Shown here: piece by piece, positions 7,021-15,391 of the stretch | Layout: every line of letters begins with the position of its first letter | How positions within the stretch are numbered: position 1 is the first letter of the stretch | NCBI RefSeq assembly: GCF_001551835.1 | Contig: NZ_LODL01000010.1 | Span: 164,705 to 228,704 of the forward strand | DNA length: 64,000 nt | Direction of reading: 5' to 3' | Source of the DNA: Dechloromonas denitrificans | GTDB lineage: Bacteria; Pseudomonadota; Gammaproteobacteria; Burkholderiales; Rhodocyclaceae | Position numbers and translations under genes: made by a program | Notes under the pieces: generated by a model | Told to the model about the DNA's origin: nothing | What the model saw: only the letters and a program-made list of their open reading frames with translations | The model's database searches: none

Positions 7021-9261
7021 ATGCCCCTTCATGCCGAGAAGCAACAACCCAATGAGCCTGAACGCTGCGCGTGTTCTGGTGGCTGTGTGACGGATACGAC
7101 CTCCATCCAGGATGTGCTGCCTGTCGCCGTATCCAACGCCTCAGGGCATTCGAGCATTTTTCGGATTCCCGCCATGGACTGCCCGAACGAAGAAAACGAT
7201 ATTCGCAAGGCGCTCGCTGGTATCGCGGGAATTCGGTCGCTACGTTTCGAACTGGCTGCCCGGACCTTGACCATCGAGGGCGAGCAACTCGCCCTGGAAA
7301 GCGGACTACAGGCCATCCGCCAGCTTGGCTTTGAAGTGTTGCCCATCGAGCATGAACAGAAGACCGAAATGCCATCAGGCCTCGGCGAAATCAGCAAGGC
7401 ACTGATCGCCCTGGCATTGGCCATCGGAGCCGAGGCTCTGGATTTCTTCGCACCCGATACCCTCCTGTTCAAGAGCCTGGGTATGGCGTTAGCAGCGGCT
7501 GCTATCGCCTTCTCAGGATTCTCCACCTATCGCAAGGGACTGGCGGCATTGCGGCGCGGCCAATTGAATATGAATGCCCTGATGGGCGTCGCCGTGACTG
7601 GCGCATTCCTGATCGGTCAATGGCCGGAGGCCGCCATGGTCATGGCGCTCTACGCCATCGCCGAATTAATCGAGGCCCGGTCCGTCGATCAAGCACGTAA
7701 CGCCATCAAGGGGCTCCTCGCCTTGGCCCCGGAAACCGCAGAGATTCGCCAAGGCGATGGTAGCTGGCAGGAGATGCCGGCCGACAAGGTTGCCATTGGC
7801 GCACTCGCCCGGGTCAAGCCCGGCGCCCGCATCCCACTGGATGGGCGAGTAACCGCTGGCAGCAGTGCGGTCAATCAGGCACCGGTCACCGGCGAGAGCA
7901 TTCCTGTCGACAAGGCGACAGGCGATCCCGTTTTCGCCGGCACCATCAACGAGACTGGTACGCTGGAATTCGAGGTGACAGCTGCCGCCAACAACACGAC
8001 CCTGGCCCGCATCATCCATGCCGTGGAGGCAGCCCAAGGCACCAGGGCGCCCACCCAGCGTTTCGTGGATCGTTTTGCCGCGATTTATACGCCGGCCATT
8101 TTTGCGGTTGCCGTGGCCGTGGCCGTTGGTGGCCCCTGGCTGTTCGCCTGGAGCTGGACTCAGGCACTCTACAAGGCGCTGGTTCTCCTGGTGATCGCCT
8201 GTCCCTGCGCGTTGGTCATCGCCACGCCGGTCACGGTGGTTAGCGGACTCGCCGCAGCCGCTCGGCGCGGCATCCTGATCAAGGGCGGCGTCTATCTGGA
8301 AGAGGCTCGCAAGCTGCGCGCCATCGCCCTGGACAAGACCGGCACCATCACCGAAGGCAAACCTCGACTGGTCGCCACGGAAGTGCTGTCGGCCGCCGAA
8401 CCTGAATCGAGGATTCTTTCCTGGGCGGCCAGCCTGGCCGGCCATTCGGACCACCCCGTTTCAAAGGCTATCGCCACCAGCCTGAACCTACCGGAAAACG
8501 GCCTCACCGACTTTACTGCTCTTCCCGGTCGCGGCATCGAGGCCCGCCTGGACGGCCATACCTTGATTCTTGGCAATCATCGCTTGATCGAGGATCGTGG
8601 ACTGTGCAGCCCCGAGATCGAGGCGCGTCTTGCCGTTCATGAAAATCAGGGGCGAACCGCCACTCTGCTGGCTACCGAGGGTCGGGTACTGGCCATCTTC
8701 GCAGTAGCCGACACCATCAAGGAAAGCTCGCGGGAAGCGATTACCGATCTGCATCGTCTGGGTGTCACGTCGGTCATGCTCACCGGCGACAACGTAGCAA
8801 CCGCAACCAGTATTGCCCGCCAGGCGGGAATCGACGATGCACGAGGCAATCTGCTGCCGGAAGAAAAGCTGGCTGCCATCGAAGAACTGCAGGGGCGCTA
8901 TGGACCGACGGCAATGACCGGCGACGGCATCAACGATGCGCCCGCCCTGGCACGCGCCGATATCGGTGTCGCCATGGGCGCTGCCGGCACCGATACCGCC
9001 ATGGAGGCAGCCGATGTGGTGATCATGAACGACGATTTGCGGCGCATCCCGGAAACTATCCGTTTGTCTCGCCAGACACATGCCGTACTCTGGCAGAACA
9101 TCGCACTGGCCTTGGGCATTAAGGTCGTATTTCTCGGGCTTGCGGTGTTCGGAAATGCCACCATGTGGATGGCGGTGTTTGCCGACATGGGCGCCAGCCT
9201 GCTGGTCGTCGCCAACGGTCTGCGGATGTTGCGAACCTCTGCACCGCAAATCAAAGACTAA
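7021..9261 (+). CDS. cadA: Zn/Cd/Pb-exporting P1B-type ATPase
   Basis: About 746 residues. A cysteine-containing N-terminus (CACSGGC) is followed by a heavy-metal domain with PAMDCPNEE. Eight membrane segments are expected, with the translocation motif CPC in VIACPCALVIATP (about residue 393), the phosphorylation loop DKTGTITEG (about 437) and the hinge TGDGINDAPAL (about 632). This pattern is that of ZntA/CadA/PbrA exporters, which expel divalent cations from the cytoplasm using ATP. The start at 7021 leaves AGGAG six bases upstream; the ATG at 7015 would abut it. It is convergent with czcS and controlled from the CadR promoter. Confidence 0.95.
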   Translation: MPLHAEKQQPNEPERCACSGGCVTDTTSIQDVLPVAVSNASGHSSIFRIPAMDCPNEENDIRKALAGIAGIRSLRFELAARTLTIEGEQLALESGLQAIRQLGFEVLPIEHEQKTEMPSGLGEISKALIALALAIGAEALDFFAPDTLLFKSLGMALAAAAIAFSGFSTYRKGLAALRRGQLNMNALMGVAVTGAFLIGQWPEAAMVMALYAIAELIEARSVDQARNAIKGLLALAPETAEIRQGDGSWQEMPADKVAIGALARVKPGARIPLDGRVTAGSSAVNQAPVTGESIPVDKATGDPVFAGTINETGTLEFEVTAAANNTTLARIIHAVEAAQGTRAPTQRFVDRFAAIYTPAIFAVAVAVAVGGPWLFAWSWTQALYKALVLLVIACPCALVIATPVTVVSGLAAAARRGILIKGGVYLEEARKLRAIALDKTGTITEGKPRLVATEVLSAAEPESRILSWAASLAGHSDHPVSKAIATSLNLPENGLTDFTALPGRGIEARLDGHTLILGNHRLIEDRGLCSPEIEARLAVHENQGRTATLLATEGRVLAIFAVADTIKESSREAITDLHRLGVTSVMLTGDNVATATSIARQAGIDDARGNLLPEEKLAAIEELQGRYGPTAMTGDGINDAPALARADIGVAMGAAGTDTAMEAADVVIMNDDLRRIPETIRLSRQTHAVLWQNIALALGIKVVFLGLAVFGNATMWMAVFADMGASLLVVANGLRMLRTSAPQIKD

Positions 9262-9297
9262 AGACCCGTTGTTGGTTGGCAAAAAGCAGCGGGGCCA

Positions 9298-10629
9298 TCA
9301 GCCGGCCAGTCGTACGCCTATTTCTGTCTCACCATGGGCGGATTTTGCGAAGGCCTCCCCGTCATGCATCCGGGCAATCGCGCCAACGATGGCGAGACCC
9401 AGTCCATGATTCTGATGGCCGTGGCTACGTGAGGCATCTACGCGGAAAAAGCGGTCGAAGATATGAGGCAGACTTTCAGCAGAAATCGGCTCCCCGCGAT
9501 TGATCACCGAGAGCTTGATGTGTCCATGAGTTTCCACGACGATACGAATCACGATTGAACTTCCGGGATCGGCATACCGAGCCGCATTATTCAGCAGATT
9601 GGACAGCACGCGCCGGAGCAGCGCCGCGTCATACAGGCCTGATGCATCGCCTTCGATAGACCATTGAAGGTCAGATTCGATCAGCACCGCTTCGTAGTAG
9701 TCGGCCACTTCGGCGCAGAGCTGGGCAAGGCTTTGAACGGGCATCCGCCGGGCTTTAGCACCCCGGTCGGCTTGCGACAGAAACAGCATGTCATTGACGA
9801 TGCCCGACAGCCTGTGCATTTCTTCGAGATTCGAACCGATGCAATCGCGCAGGTGTTCGTCCTTGTCGTTGCTACGCAAGGCCAACTCGCTGCTGGCGAT
9901 GATGTTCGCCAATGGGGTTCTCAATTCGTGCGCAACGTCGGCATTGAACCCTTCGAGTTGCTGATAGGCCTTTTCCAGTCGATTCAGCAAGTCGTTGAAA
10001 TGATCGACGAGAACCTGCAACTCGGCAGGTATCCCCTCTGTTTCCAAGCGCGTGTCTAGGGAAAGGATTGCGAGACTGCGCGTTTGCTCAGCCAGCGTTC
10101 GAATGGGGGCCAGTCCGAAATAAACGATCAGGTAGCCGCCCAGGGTGATTGCGGCACTCCCGATCAAGGCAGCCCCCCAGAGGATGGCTGTGAGGCGATC
10201 CAGAATCGCTTCATCGGGCGCAGTCTCAAGTGCCAATTCGGCAACGGCAAAATCTGTCCTCTGCGCTTCATCGGGGAGTGCAAACGAATAAAAGCGAGCT
10301 TTTGATGGCCATGCACTTGGCGTCGAGATGAAGCGAGCCTCACCTAGCCTATCGATTAACTTGAGATGCGAGTCCCGATTGATTTTCAGAAGATCATCCA
10401 GGTCGTGTTCAAGCGACCCCGGTTGCAGGTGTCCAGGTGTTTCTTCAAACAGGTGCCGAATTGCCGTGCTGAGCTTTTCAAGACGCTGGTCCTGTTGTGT
10501 TTCAAGATTGGCTTTGACTGAGAAAAAAACGCCGAGGCACAAACATCCCAGAACACCCAGACTCAGCGAAGCGAGCCAGCGTATGAGGCGACCGCTCAGC
10601 GTCGAATTAATCATCCTTCCCGGTCTCAT
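9298..10629 (-). CDS. czcS: Heavy-metal sensor histidine kinase, CzcS type
   Basis: 443 residues. A membrane segment near residues 15-40, a periplasmic sensing domain (about 40-150), a second membrane segment (about 150-175), a HAMP region, then HisKA with the phospho-acceptor in NADVAHELRTPLAN (about residue 233) and HATPase motifs NLLNNAARYAD and HGLGLAIV. This is the build of CzcS/CusS/CopS kinases, which sense periplasmic Zn, Cd or Co. The start overlaps the regulator stop (ATGA), so the pair is translated together. An internal ATG at 10614 is an alternative start. Confidence 0.93.
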   Translation of the reverse strand: MRPGRMINSTLSGRLIRWLASLSLGVLGCLCLGVFFSVKANLETQQDQRLEKLSTAIRHLFEETPGHLQPGSLEHDLDDLLKINRDSHLKLIDRLGEARFISTPSAWPSKARFYSFALPDEAQRTDFAVAELALETAPDEAILDRLTAILWGAALIGSAAITLGGYLIVYFGLAPIRTLAEQTRSLAILSLDTRLETEGIPAELQVLVDHFNDLLNRLEKAYQQLEGFNADVAHELRTPLANIIASSELALRSNDKDEHLRDCIGSNLEEMHRLSGIVNDMLFLSQADRGAKARRMPVQSLAQLCAEVADYYEAVLIESDLQWSIEGDASGLYDAALLRRVLSNLLNNAARYADPGSSIVIRIVVETHGHIKLSVINRGEPISAESLPHIFDRFFRVDASRSHGHQNHGLGLAIVGAIARMHDGEAFAKSAHGETEIGVRLAG

Positions 10630-11309
10630 TCGCGCAGTTCAAGGACATAACCCATACCGCGTACGGTATGCAGCAACGGTATCTCGAAGGGCGTATCCAT
10701 TTTGGCGCGCAGTCGTTTGATCGAAACTTCGACGACGTTGGTGTTGCTGTCGAAATTCATATCCCAAACCTGCTCGGCAATCTCGGTTCGCGACAGCACC
10801 TCACCTTGTTTCCTGAGAAACAGAGAAAGCAGCAGGAACTCCTTGGCGCTCAGATCGATGCGCTGACCATTCCTGAGAACCTTGCGGCGGGCCAGGTCCA
10901 TTTCAAGATCGTGTAGTGCAAGACGGTTCGACGTGGCTTCCGGTTGCTGCGTCGCCGACCGGCGCAACAGCCCATGAATTCGAGCAATCAGCTCGGAAAA
11001 GGCAAACGGCTTGACCAGATAATCGTCGGCGCCAGTTTGCAAACCGTTAACCCGGTCCTCCACTTTACCCAGCGCGGTCAGCATCAATACAGGTGTTTGC
11101 TTCTTCGTGCGTAAGGCAGCCAACAAGGAGAGGCCGTCCATGCCGGGCAGCATGGAGTCGAGGATGATGGCCGCGTAATCGAACTCCAAGCTCATGTGGA
11201 GTCCCGTTACGCCGTCGTGGGCAAGGTCAACGACAAAGCCTGCGGTACCCAATCCTTTTTGCAGGTATTGGGCGAGCTTTTGCTCATCTTCGACAACCAA
11301 TAGTTTCAT
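10626..11309 (-). CDS. czcR: OmpR-family response regulator, CzcR type
   Basis: 227 residues. The receiver domain has phospho-acceptor Asp51 in ILDSMLPGMDG and conserved Lys in YLVKPFAFSEL; the C-terminal winged helix ends with VSIKRLRAKMD and RGMGYVL. It is the partner of the overlapping CzcS-type kinase and is transcribed away from the czc operon, so it most likely activates the efflux genes from the shared region 11,310-11,454. I saw no clean operator repeat there. Confidence 0.93.
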   Translation of the reverse strand: MKLLVVEDEQKLAQYLQKGLGTAGFVVDLAHDGVTGLHMSLEFDYAAIILDSMLPGMDGLSLLAALRTKKQTPVLMLTALGKVEDRVNGLQTGADDYLVKPFAFSELIARIHGLLRRSATQQPEATSNRLALHDLEMDLARRKVLRNGQRIDLSAKEFLLLSLFLRKQGEVLSRTEIAEQVWDMNFDSNTNVVEVSIKRLRAKMDTPFEIPLLHTVRGMGYVLELRE

Positions 11310-11454
11310 TTCTTCACGAATCGAAAGATGTCAATTTTGTAAACTTCCTGTTGGCGTTCTGTCAGTGCTGATTTTTTATAGTTCATCCATGCCGTTCAGT
11401 TGTTCGGCATACCCCAAACCCGATGAACCGAAACATCAATGAAGGAGTTCCATC

Positions 11455-11832
11455 ATGAACGTCAAACAAGCCCTTTCCATCCCCGTTCTCTGTGCTGGTT
11501 TGGCCCTGTCAGGGCAGGTGTTGGCCGATTCGGTCATGCACAGCACGCCGGAGGGTACGACAAAATTCTACCCGGCGCATGATTCGGGCAGCAAATCCGC
11601 CGCGCAAGTGCAACAGGAACTCGATAACTTCAAACGCAATCCGGTTAGCGCTGATGGCCAGTATCGTTACGTGGGCGGTGACCAAGGCTGGGCGCTGATT
11701 CCGCACGAATATGCCTATCGCGATGGGAAATGGCAGCATGTCGACAAACTCCAGCACAACACCCCTGCACCATCCACGAAAATGACGCCTGAAGAACGGA
11801 AGCAACGCGATGCATTGTATCAGGGGGGTTAA
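11455..11832 (+). CDS. Small exported protein at head of czc operon
   Basis: 125 residues with a signal peptide (cleavage likely after SGQVLA) and a mature part containing SAAQVQQELDNFKRNPVS and YRYVGGDQGW. The central part resembles DUF4148-type periplasmic proteins, but this is a weak match made by eye. A strong ribosome site (AAGGAG) precedes the ATG. It is the first gene transcribed away from czcR, so it is likely metal-induced through CzcRS. A periplasmic metal-binding role is possible but not shown: no Cys and few His are present in the mature protein. Confidence 0.75.
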   Translation: MNVKQALSIPVLCAGLALSGQVLADSVMHSTPEGTTKFYPAHDSGSKSAAQVQQELDNFKRNPVSADGQYRYVGGDQGWALIPHEYAYRDGKWQHVDKLQHNTPAPSTKMTPEERKQRDALYQGG

Positions 11833-11968
11833 TACCGTCCTGAAGACAGATATGTTACCCATCAGACGATGACCAGAGAAACCCTGGTCATCGCCATCCC
11901 ATCTCACAGTGCAACGTCGTCTGCAGACCTGGTTTTGAACATACTTCTGTTCTGTTACTATTCACTTC

Positions 11969-12313
11969 ATGCGTCGCTGGCTATCCATGTTCCTGTTGAT
12001 TGTCTTGCCACTCCAGATTTCCTGGGCGGTGGCGGCGACCTATTGCCAGCACGAAACGGGCTCGACGCAGCACTTCGGTCATCACGACCATAAGCATCAC
12101 GCTGAAGATAACCAGAAACTGGCTAAAGCTTCTCCGTCCGATGTGGACAATGATTGTGCTGTCTGTCATGCAGGCTGTATTGCCGCATTGACCGCATTCA
12201 GCAGTTCGCTGCCCGAAATCGGTGTTTCTGCTGATCATTTTCGGACAGTTCCGTTTTTGACTTCTCCGCCCGGCGAGCAGCCCGAACGTCCCAACTGGTC
12301 CATTTCCGCCTGA
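11969..12313 (+). CDS. czcI: CzcI-family periplasmic protein
   Basis: 114 residues with an N-terminal signal peptide, a His-rich stretch (HFGHHDHKHHAEDNQ) and the cysteine pair in DCAVCHAGC. Size, signal, His/Cys pattern and position directly before czcC match the CzcI group of Cupriavidus-type czc operons, which are described as regulatory or metal-binding accessories of the CzcCBA pump. Confidence 0.82.
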   Translation: MRRWLSMFLLIVLPLQISWAVAATYCQHETGSTQHFGHHDHKHHAEDNQKLAKASPSDVDNDCAVCHAGCIAALTAFSSSLPEIGVSADHFRTVPFLTSPPGEQPERPNWSISA

Positions 12314-12438
12314 TCGGCGGGGCTGGGACATTTTCCCAAACCTGTTTGCTGCGGCCTGAGCCGCGCGCTGTGCCATTTCTGCTTGCCGGATGGCGCCCCG
12401 CCGATTCCCCAACGTGTATTTCATCACTGGAGAATCGG

Positions 12439-13761
12439 ATGTACCCAAGAAATTTAGCGGCCACGTTGCTGCTCCGAACCTTGTTCGGACTCACGGTGTT
12501 TGCCAGCACCAACCTCTCGGCACAGATGCAGGACGCGCTGCCTGCAACGACGTTTGCACCTGCGCTCACCAAGGAACCAACCGGTTCCTTGACCCTGTCG
12601 GTGGCGATTGATCTCGCGCTGACATCCAATCCGGAATTGTCTGCCGCTGCCAATGAACTGGGTGCCGTGGAAGGTGCCGTGATCCAGGCGGGCGTTCTGC
12701 CCAATCCGGAAATTTCGACCTCTGTCGAAGATACGCAGAATAAAGCCACTCGGACCACAACCATCCAGGTCAGCCAACGGATCGAACTCGGTGGCAAGCG
12801 CTCCGCCCGAATTACGTCTGCCGAGCGTGGCCGCGATGTGGCAGCCGCCGACCTGGCAGCCAAACGCCTTGATGTCCGCGCAACAGTAATCGGTGCCTTC
12901 TTCGATGTCCTGGTTGCTCAGGAGCGTGTTCAACAAGCTGAGGACTTGCTGAGCCTTGCACAACGCGCCAGCCAGGCGGCTTCACGGCGTGTAACCGCCG
13001 GCAAAATCTCTCCGGTGGAGGAAACCAAGGCCCGTGTGGCGGAAGCTTCCGCCCGGGTAGAGTTGAACCAGGCGCAACGAGAACTGGTAACCGCCCGCAA
13101 GCGTGTAGCCGCAAGTTGGGGGAGTTCGACGCCTCGATTCGAGAAGGCCGAAGGACGTACCGATGTTTTGCCGCCAGTCCGCTCTGCCGAAGAAATCAAG
13201 CGCCGTTTGAATGGCTCACCGGCGCTTCTTCGGGCACGCCACGAGGCCGATCGCTTTTCTGCGCTTGCCGACTTGGAGCGTTCGCGACGGATTCCCGACG
13301 TAACCTTCAGCCTGGGCTCCAAAAAAGCTGAAGAACTTGGGCGCAATCAAACCATTGTCGGTGTCTCAATTCCCTTCCCGATCTTCGACCGTAACCAGGG
13401 CAATGTGCTTGAGGCGCAGAAGCGAGCCGACAAGGCACGCGACGAACTTAGTGCTACCGAGCTTCGTTTGGGCACGGAGGTAACGCAAAATGAGGAGCGT
13501 CTGAAGGCGCTGGTCGTTGAAGCGCAAACCCTGCAAAGCGAAATCATGCCGGGTGCGCGCAGTGCCTATGAGGCTGCCAGCAAAGGATTTGAACTGGGGA
13601 AATTCAGTTTTCTGGAAGTCCTGGATGCCCAACGAACTTTCTTTCAGGCGAGAGCCCAATACTTGAGAAGTTTGTCCGACGCGCATCGGACCGCTGCCGA
13701 ACTGGAGCGCATTCTGGGCTCCTTCGATTCGATGTCATCCGCCGCACCCAGTCGTCCGTAG
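12439..13761 (+). CDS. czcC: Outer-membrane channel of the Czc efflux pump
   Basis: About 440 residues of a TolC-type outer membrane factor: signal peptide (LFGLTVFASTNLSA), then two long coiled-coil OEP repeats (for example GAVEGAVIQAGVLPNPEIS and YEAASKGFELGKFSFLEVLDA). It forms the exit duct for CzcA/CzcB. The start at 12439 has GGAG eight bases upstream and is followed directly by the signal peptide; an upstream ATG at 12346 would add 31 residues of non-signal sequence. It is followed by czcB after nine bases. Confidence 0.93.
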   Translation: MYPRNLAATLLLRTLFGLTVFASTNLSAQMQDALPATTFAPALTKEPTGSLTLSVAIDLALTSNPELSAAANELGAVEGAVIQAGVLPNPEISTSVEDTQNKATRTTTIQVSQRIELGGKRSARITSAERGRDVAAADLAAKRLDVRATVIGAFFDVLVAQERVQQAEDLLSLAQRASQAASRRVTAGKISPVEETKARVAEASARVELNQAQRELVTARKRVAASWGSSTPRFEKAEGRTDVLPPVRSAEEIKRRLNGSPALLRARHEADRFSALADLERSRRIPDVTFSLGSKKAEELGRNQTIVGVSIPFPIFDRNQGNVLEAQKRADKARDELSATELRLGTEVTQNEERLKALVVEAQTLQSEIMPGARSAYEAASKGFELGKFSFLEVLDAQRTFFQARAQYLRSLSDAHRTAAELERILGSFDSMSSAAPSRP

Positions 13762-13770
13762 GAGCCAGTC

Positions 13771-15375
13771 GTGAAAATCAATTTTAACAAGAGCACCTTC
13801 AATCTCACCAAAAAACAAGGGACTGCCATTGCTTTAATCCTGGCGACAGGAATTGTTGCTGGCACCTGGATACTGGGAAGCAGTACCTCGAAGCCGGATG
13901 GAGAACCGCATGAGCACTCCAGCCACGCTGAAACCAAGGGACATACCGATGTCGAGCATCATGGCAGCAAAGCCGGTGATGGACACGACCATGCCAAGGA
14001 ACACGCCGATTTGGAGCATCATGAGGATGCACCGAAGTCGGGGCCGCATGGAGGCAGGCTTTTTACCGAGGATGGTTTTGGCTTGGAGTTGCTGCTGTCC
14101 GAAGATGGCGGCGAGCCGACTTTCCGTGTCTGGTTGTTCCAGCAAGACAAGCCCCTCGCGCCAAGCGCGGCCAAAGTCTCGATCACGCTGACGCGACCAG
14201 GGGGAGAGAAGCAGGAAATTCTCTTTGCCGCCGAGAAGGACTACCTGAAGAGCACAGGTCCGATTGCAGAACCCCACGTATTCGAAGCGGCGATCACGGC
14301 GCGTCTGGGCGATACCCCCTTCCTGTTCATCGATACGCGAGAAGAAGGAAAAATCGAACTGACGGACGAGCAAGTCAAGGCTGCCGCCATCGGCATCCAG
14401 AAGGCCACGCCAGCCAAAATCAAAACCGCCGCGCAACTACCCGGCGAAATACGCTTCAACGAAGACCGCACCGCGCATGTCGTGCCTCGTCTTGCCGGTG
14501 TCGTCGAGAGTGTTCCCGCCAATTTGGGCCAGACGGTCAAGCGCGGCCAGGTTCTGGCAGTAATCGCAAGTACCGGCCTTTCCGAGCAACGTAGCGAACT
14601 GCTGGCGGCACAAAGGCGCCTTTCGCTGGCCAAATCGACCTACGAGCGCGAGAAGAAGCTCTGGGAAGAAAAAATTTCTGCTGAACAGGACTACCTACAA
14701 GCCCAACAGACTTTAAGGGAGGCTGAAATCGCCGTTGCCAACAGTCAGCAAAAGCTGGTTGCACTCGGAACGAGCGCTACGGTTTCGGGTAGTCTCAATC
14801 GCTACGAAATCCGCGCACCTTTCGATGGCATGGTTGTTGAGAAACACATCGCGCTCGGTGAGGCAGTCAAAGAAGATGCCAGTATATTTACGATTTCCGA
14901 CTTGTCTTCCGTATGGGCCGAGATTGTCGTTCCCGCCAAGGATTTGAACATCATTCGGGTGGGTGAAAAGGTTGTTGTTAAGGCAACTGCCTTCGACTCG
15001 AAAGCCGAAGGCAGTATCTCTTACGTGGGGGCATTGCTTGGGCAGGATACGCGCACGGCCAAAGCACGGGTCACCTTGGCCAATCCGAAGATGGCCTGGC
15101 GTCCTGGCCTGTTCGTGAATATCGAAGTTGTTTCCGGCGAAGCCGAGGTTCCCGTCAGTGTGCTTACCGAAGCTATCCAAACGATCGGCGACAAGAGCAT
15201 CGTTTTCATCAAGGTGCCGGACGGCTTCGTTGCGCAACCGGTAGCACTGGGGCGTTCCGATGGGAAATACATCGAAGTGGTGAGTGGAATGAAAGCCGGA
15301 ACCCCTTACGCAGCCTCGGGCAGCTTCGTCCTGAAGTCGGAACTCGGCAAGGGTAGTGCCGAGCACAGCCACTAA
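13771..15375 (+). CDS. czcB: Periplasmic adaptor of the Czc pump with His-rich head
   Basis: 534 residues beginning with GTG behind AGGAG. An N-terminal membrane anchor (TAIALILATGIVAGTWILG) is followed by a His/Asp-rich region at residues about 45-95, then an HGG-containing domain (GPHGGRLFTEDGF), and the barrel-sandwich, alpha-hairpin and beta-barrel domains of RND adaptors (VPRLAGVVESVPANLGQTVK, EIRAPFDGMV). It links CzcA to CzcC and probably binds Zn, Cd or Co in the periplasm. The metal-binding head has a stand-alone relative at 20170-20595 in the same transposon. Confidence 0.94.
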   Translation: MKINFNKSTFNLTKKQGTAIALILATGIVAGTWILGSSTSKPDGEPHEHSSHAETKGHTDVEHHGSKAGDGHDHAKEHADLEHHEDAPKSGPHGGRLFTEDGFGLELLLSEDGGEPTFRVWLFQQDKPLAPSAAKVSITLTRPGGEKQEILFAAEKDYLKSTGPIAEPHVFEAAITARLGDTPFLFIDTREEGKIELTDEQVKAAAIGIQKATPAKIKTAAQLPGEIRFNEDRTAHVVPRLAGVVESVPANLGQTVKRGQVLAVIASTGLSEQRSELLAAQRRLSLAKSTYEREKKLWEEKISAEQDYLQAQQTLREAEIAVANSQQKLVALGTSATVSGSLNRYEIRAPFDGMVVEKHIALGEAVKEDASIFTISDLSSVWAEIVVPAKDLNIIRVGEKVVVKATAFDSKAEGSISYVGALLGQDTRTAKARVTLANPKMAWRPGLFVNIEVVSGEAEVPVSVLTEAIQTIGDKSIVFIKVPDGFVAQPVALGRSDGKYIEVVSGMKAGTPYAASGSFVLKSELGKGSAEHSH

Positions 15376-15391
15376 GGCGAGGGAGAACAAC

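Noticed and set aside
7666-9282. Long minus-strand frames opposite cadA
   Set aside because: They lie within the P-type ATPase gene and lack ribosome sites and domains.
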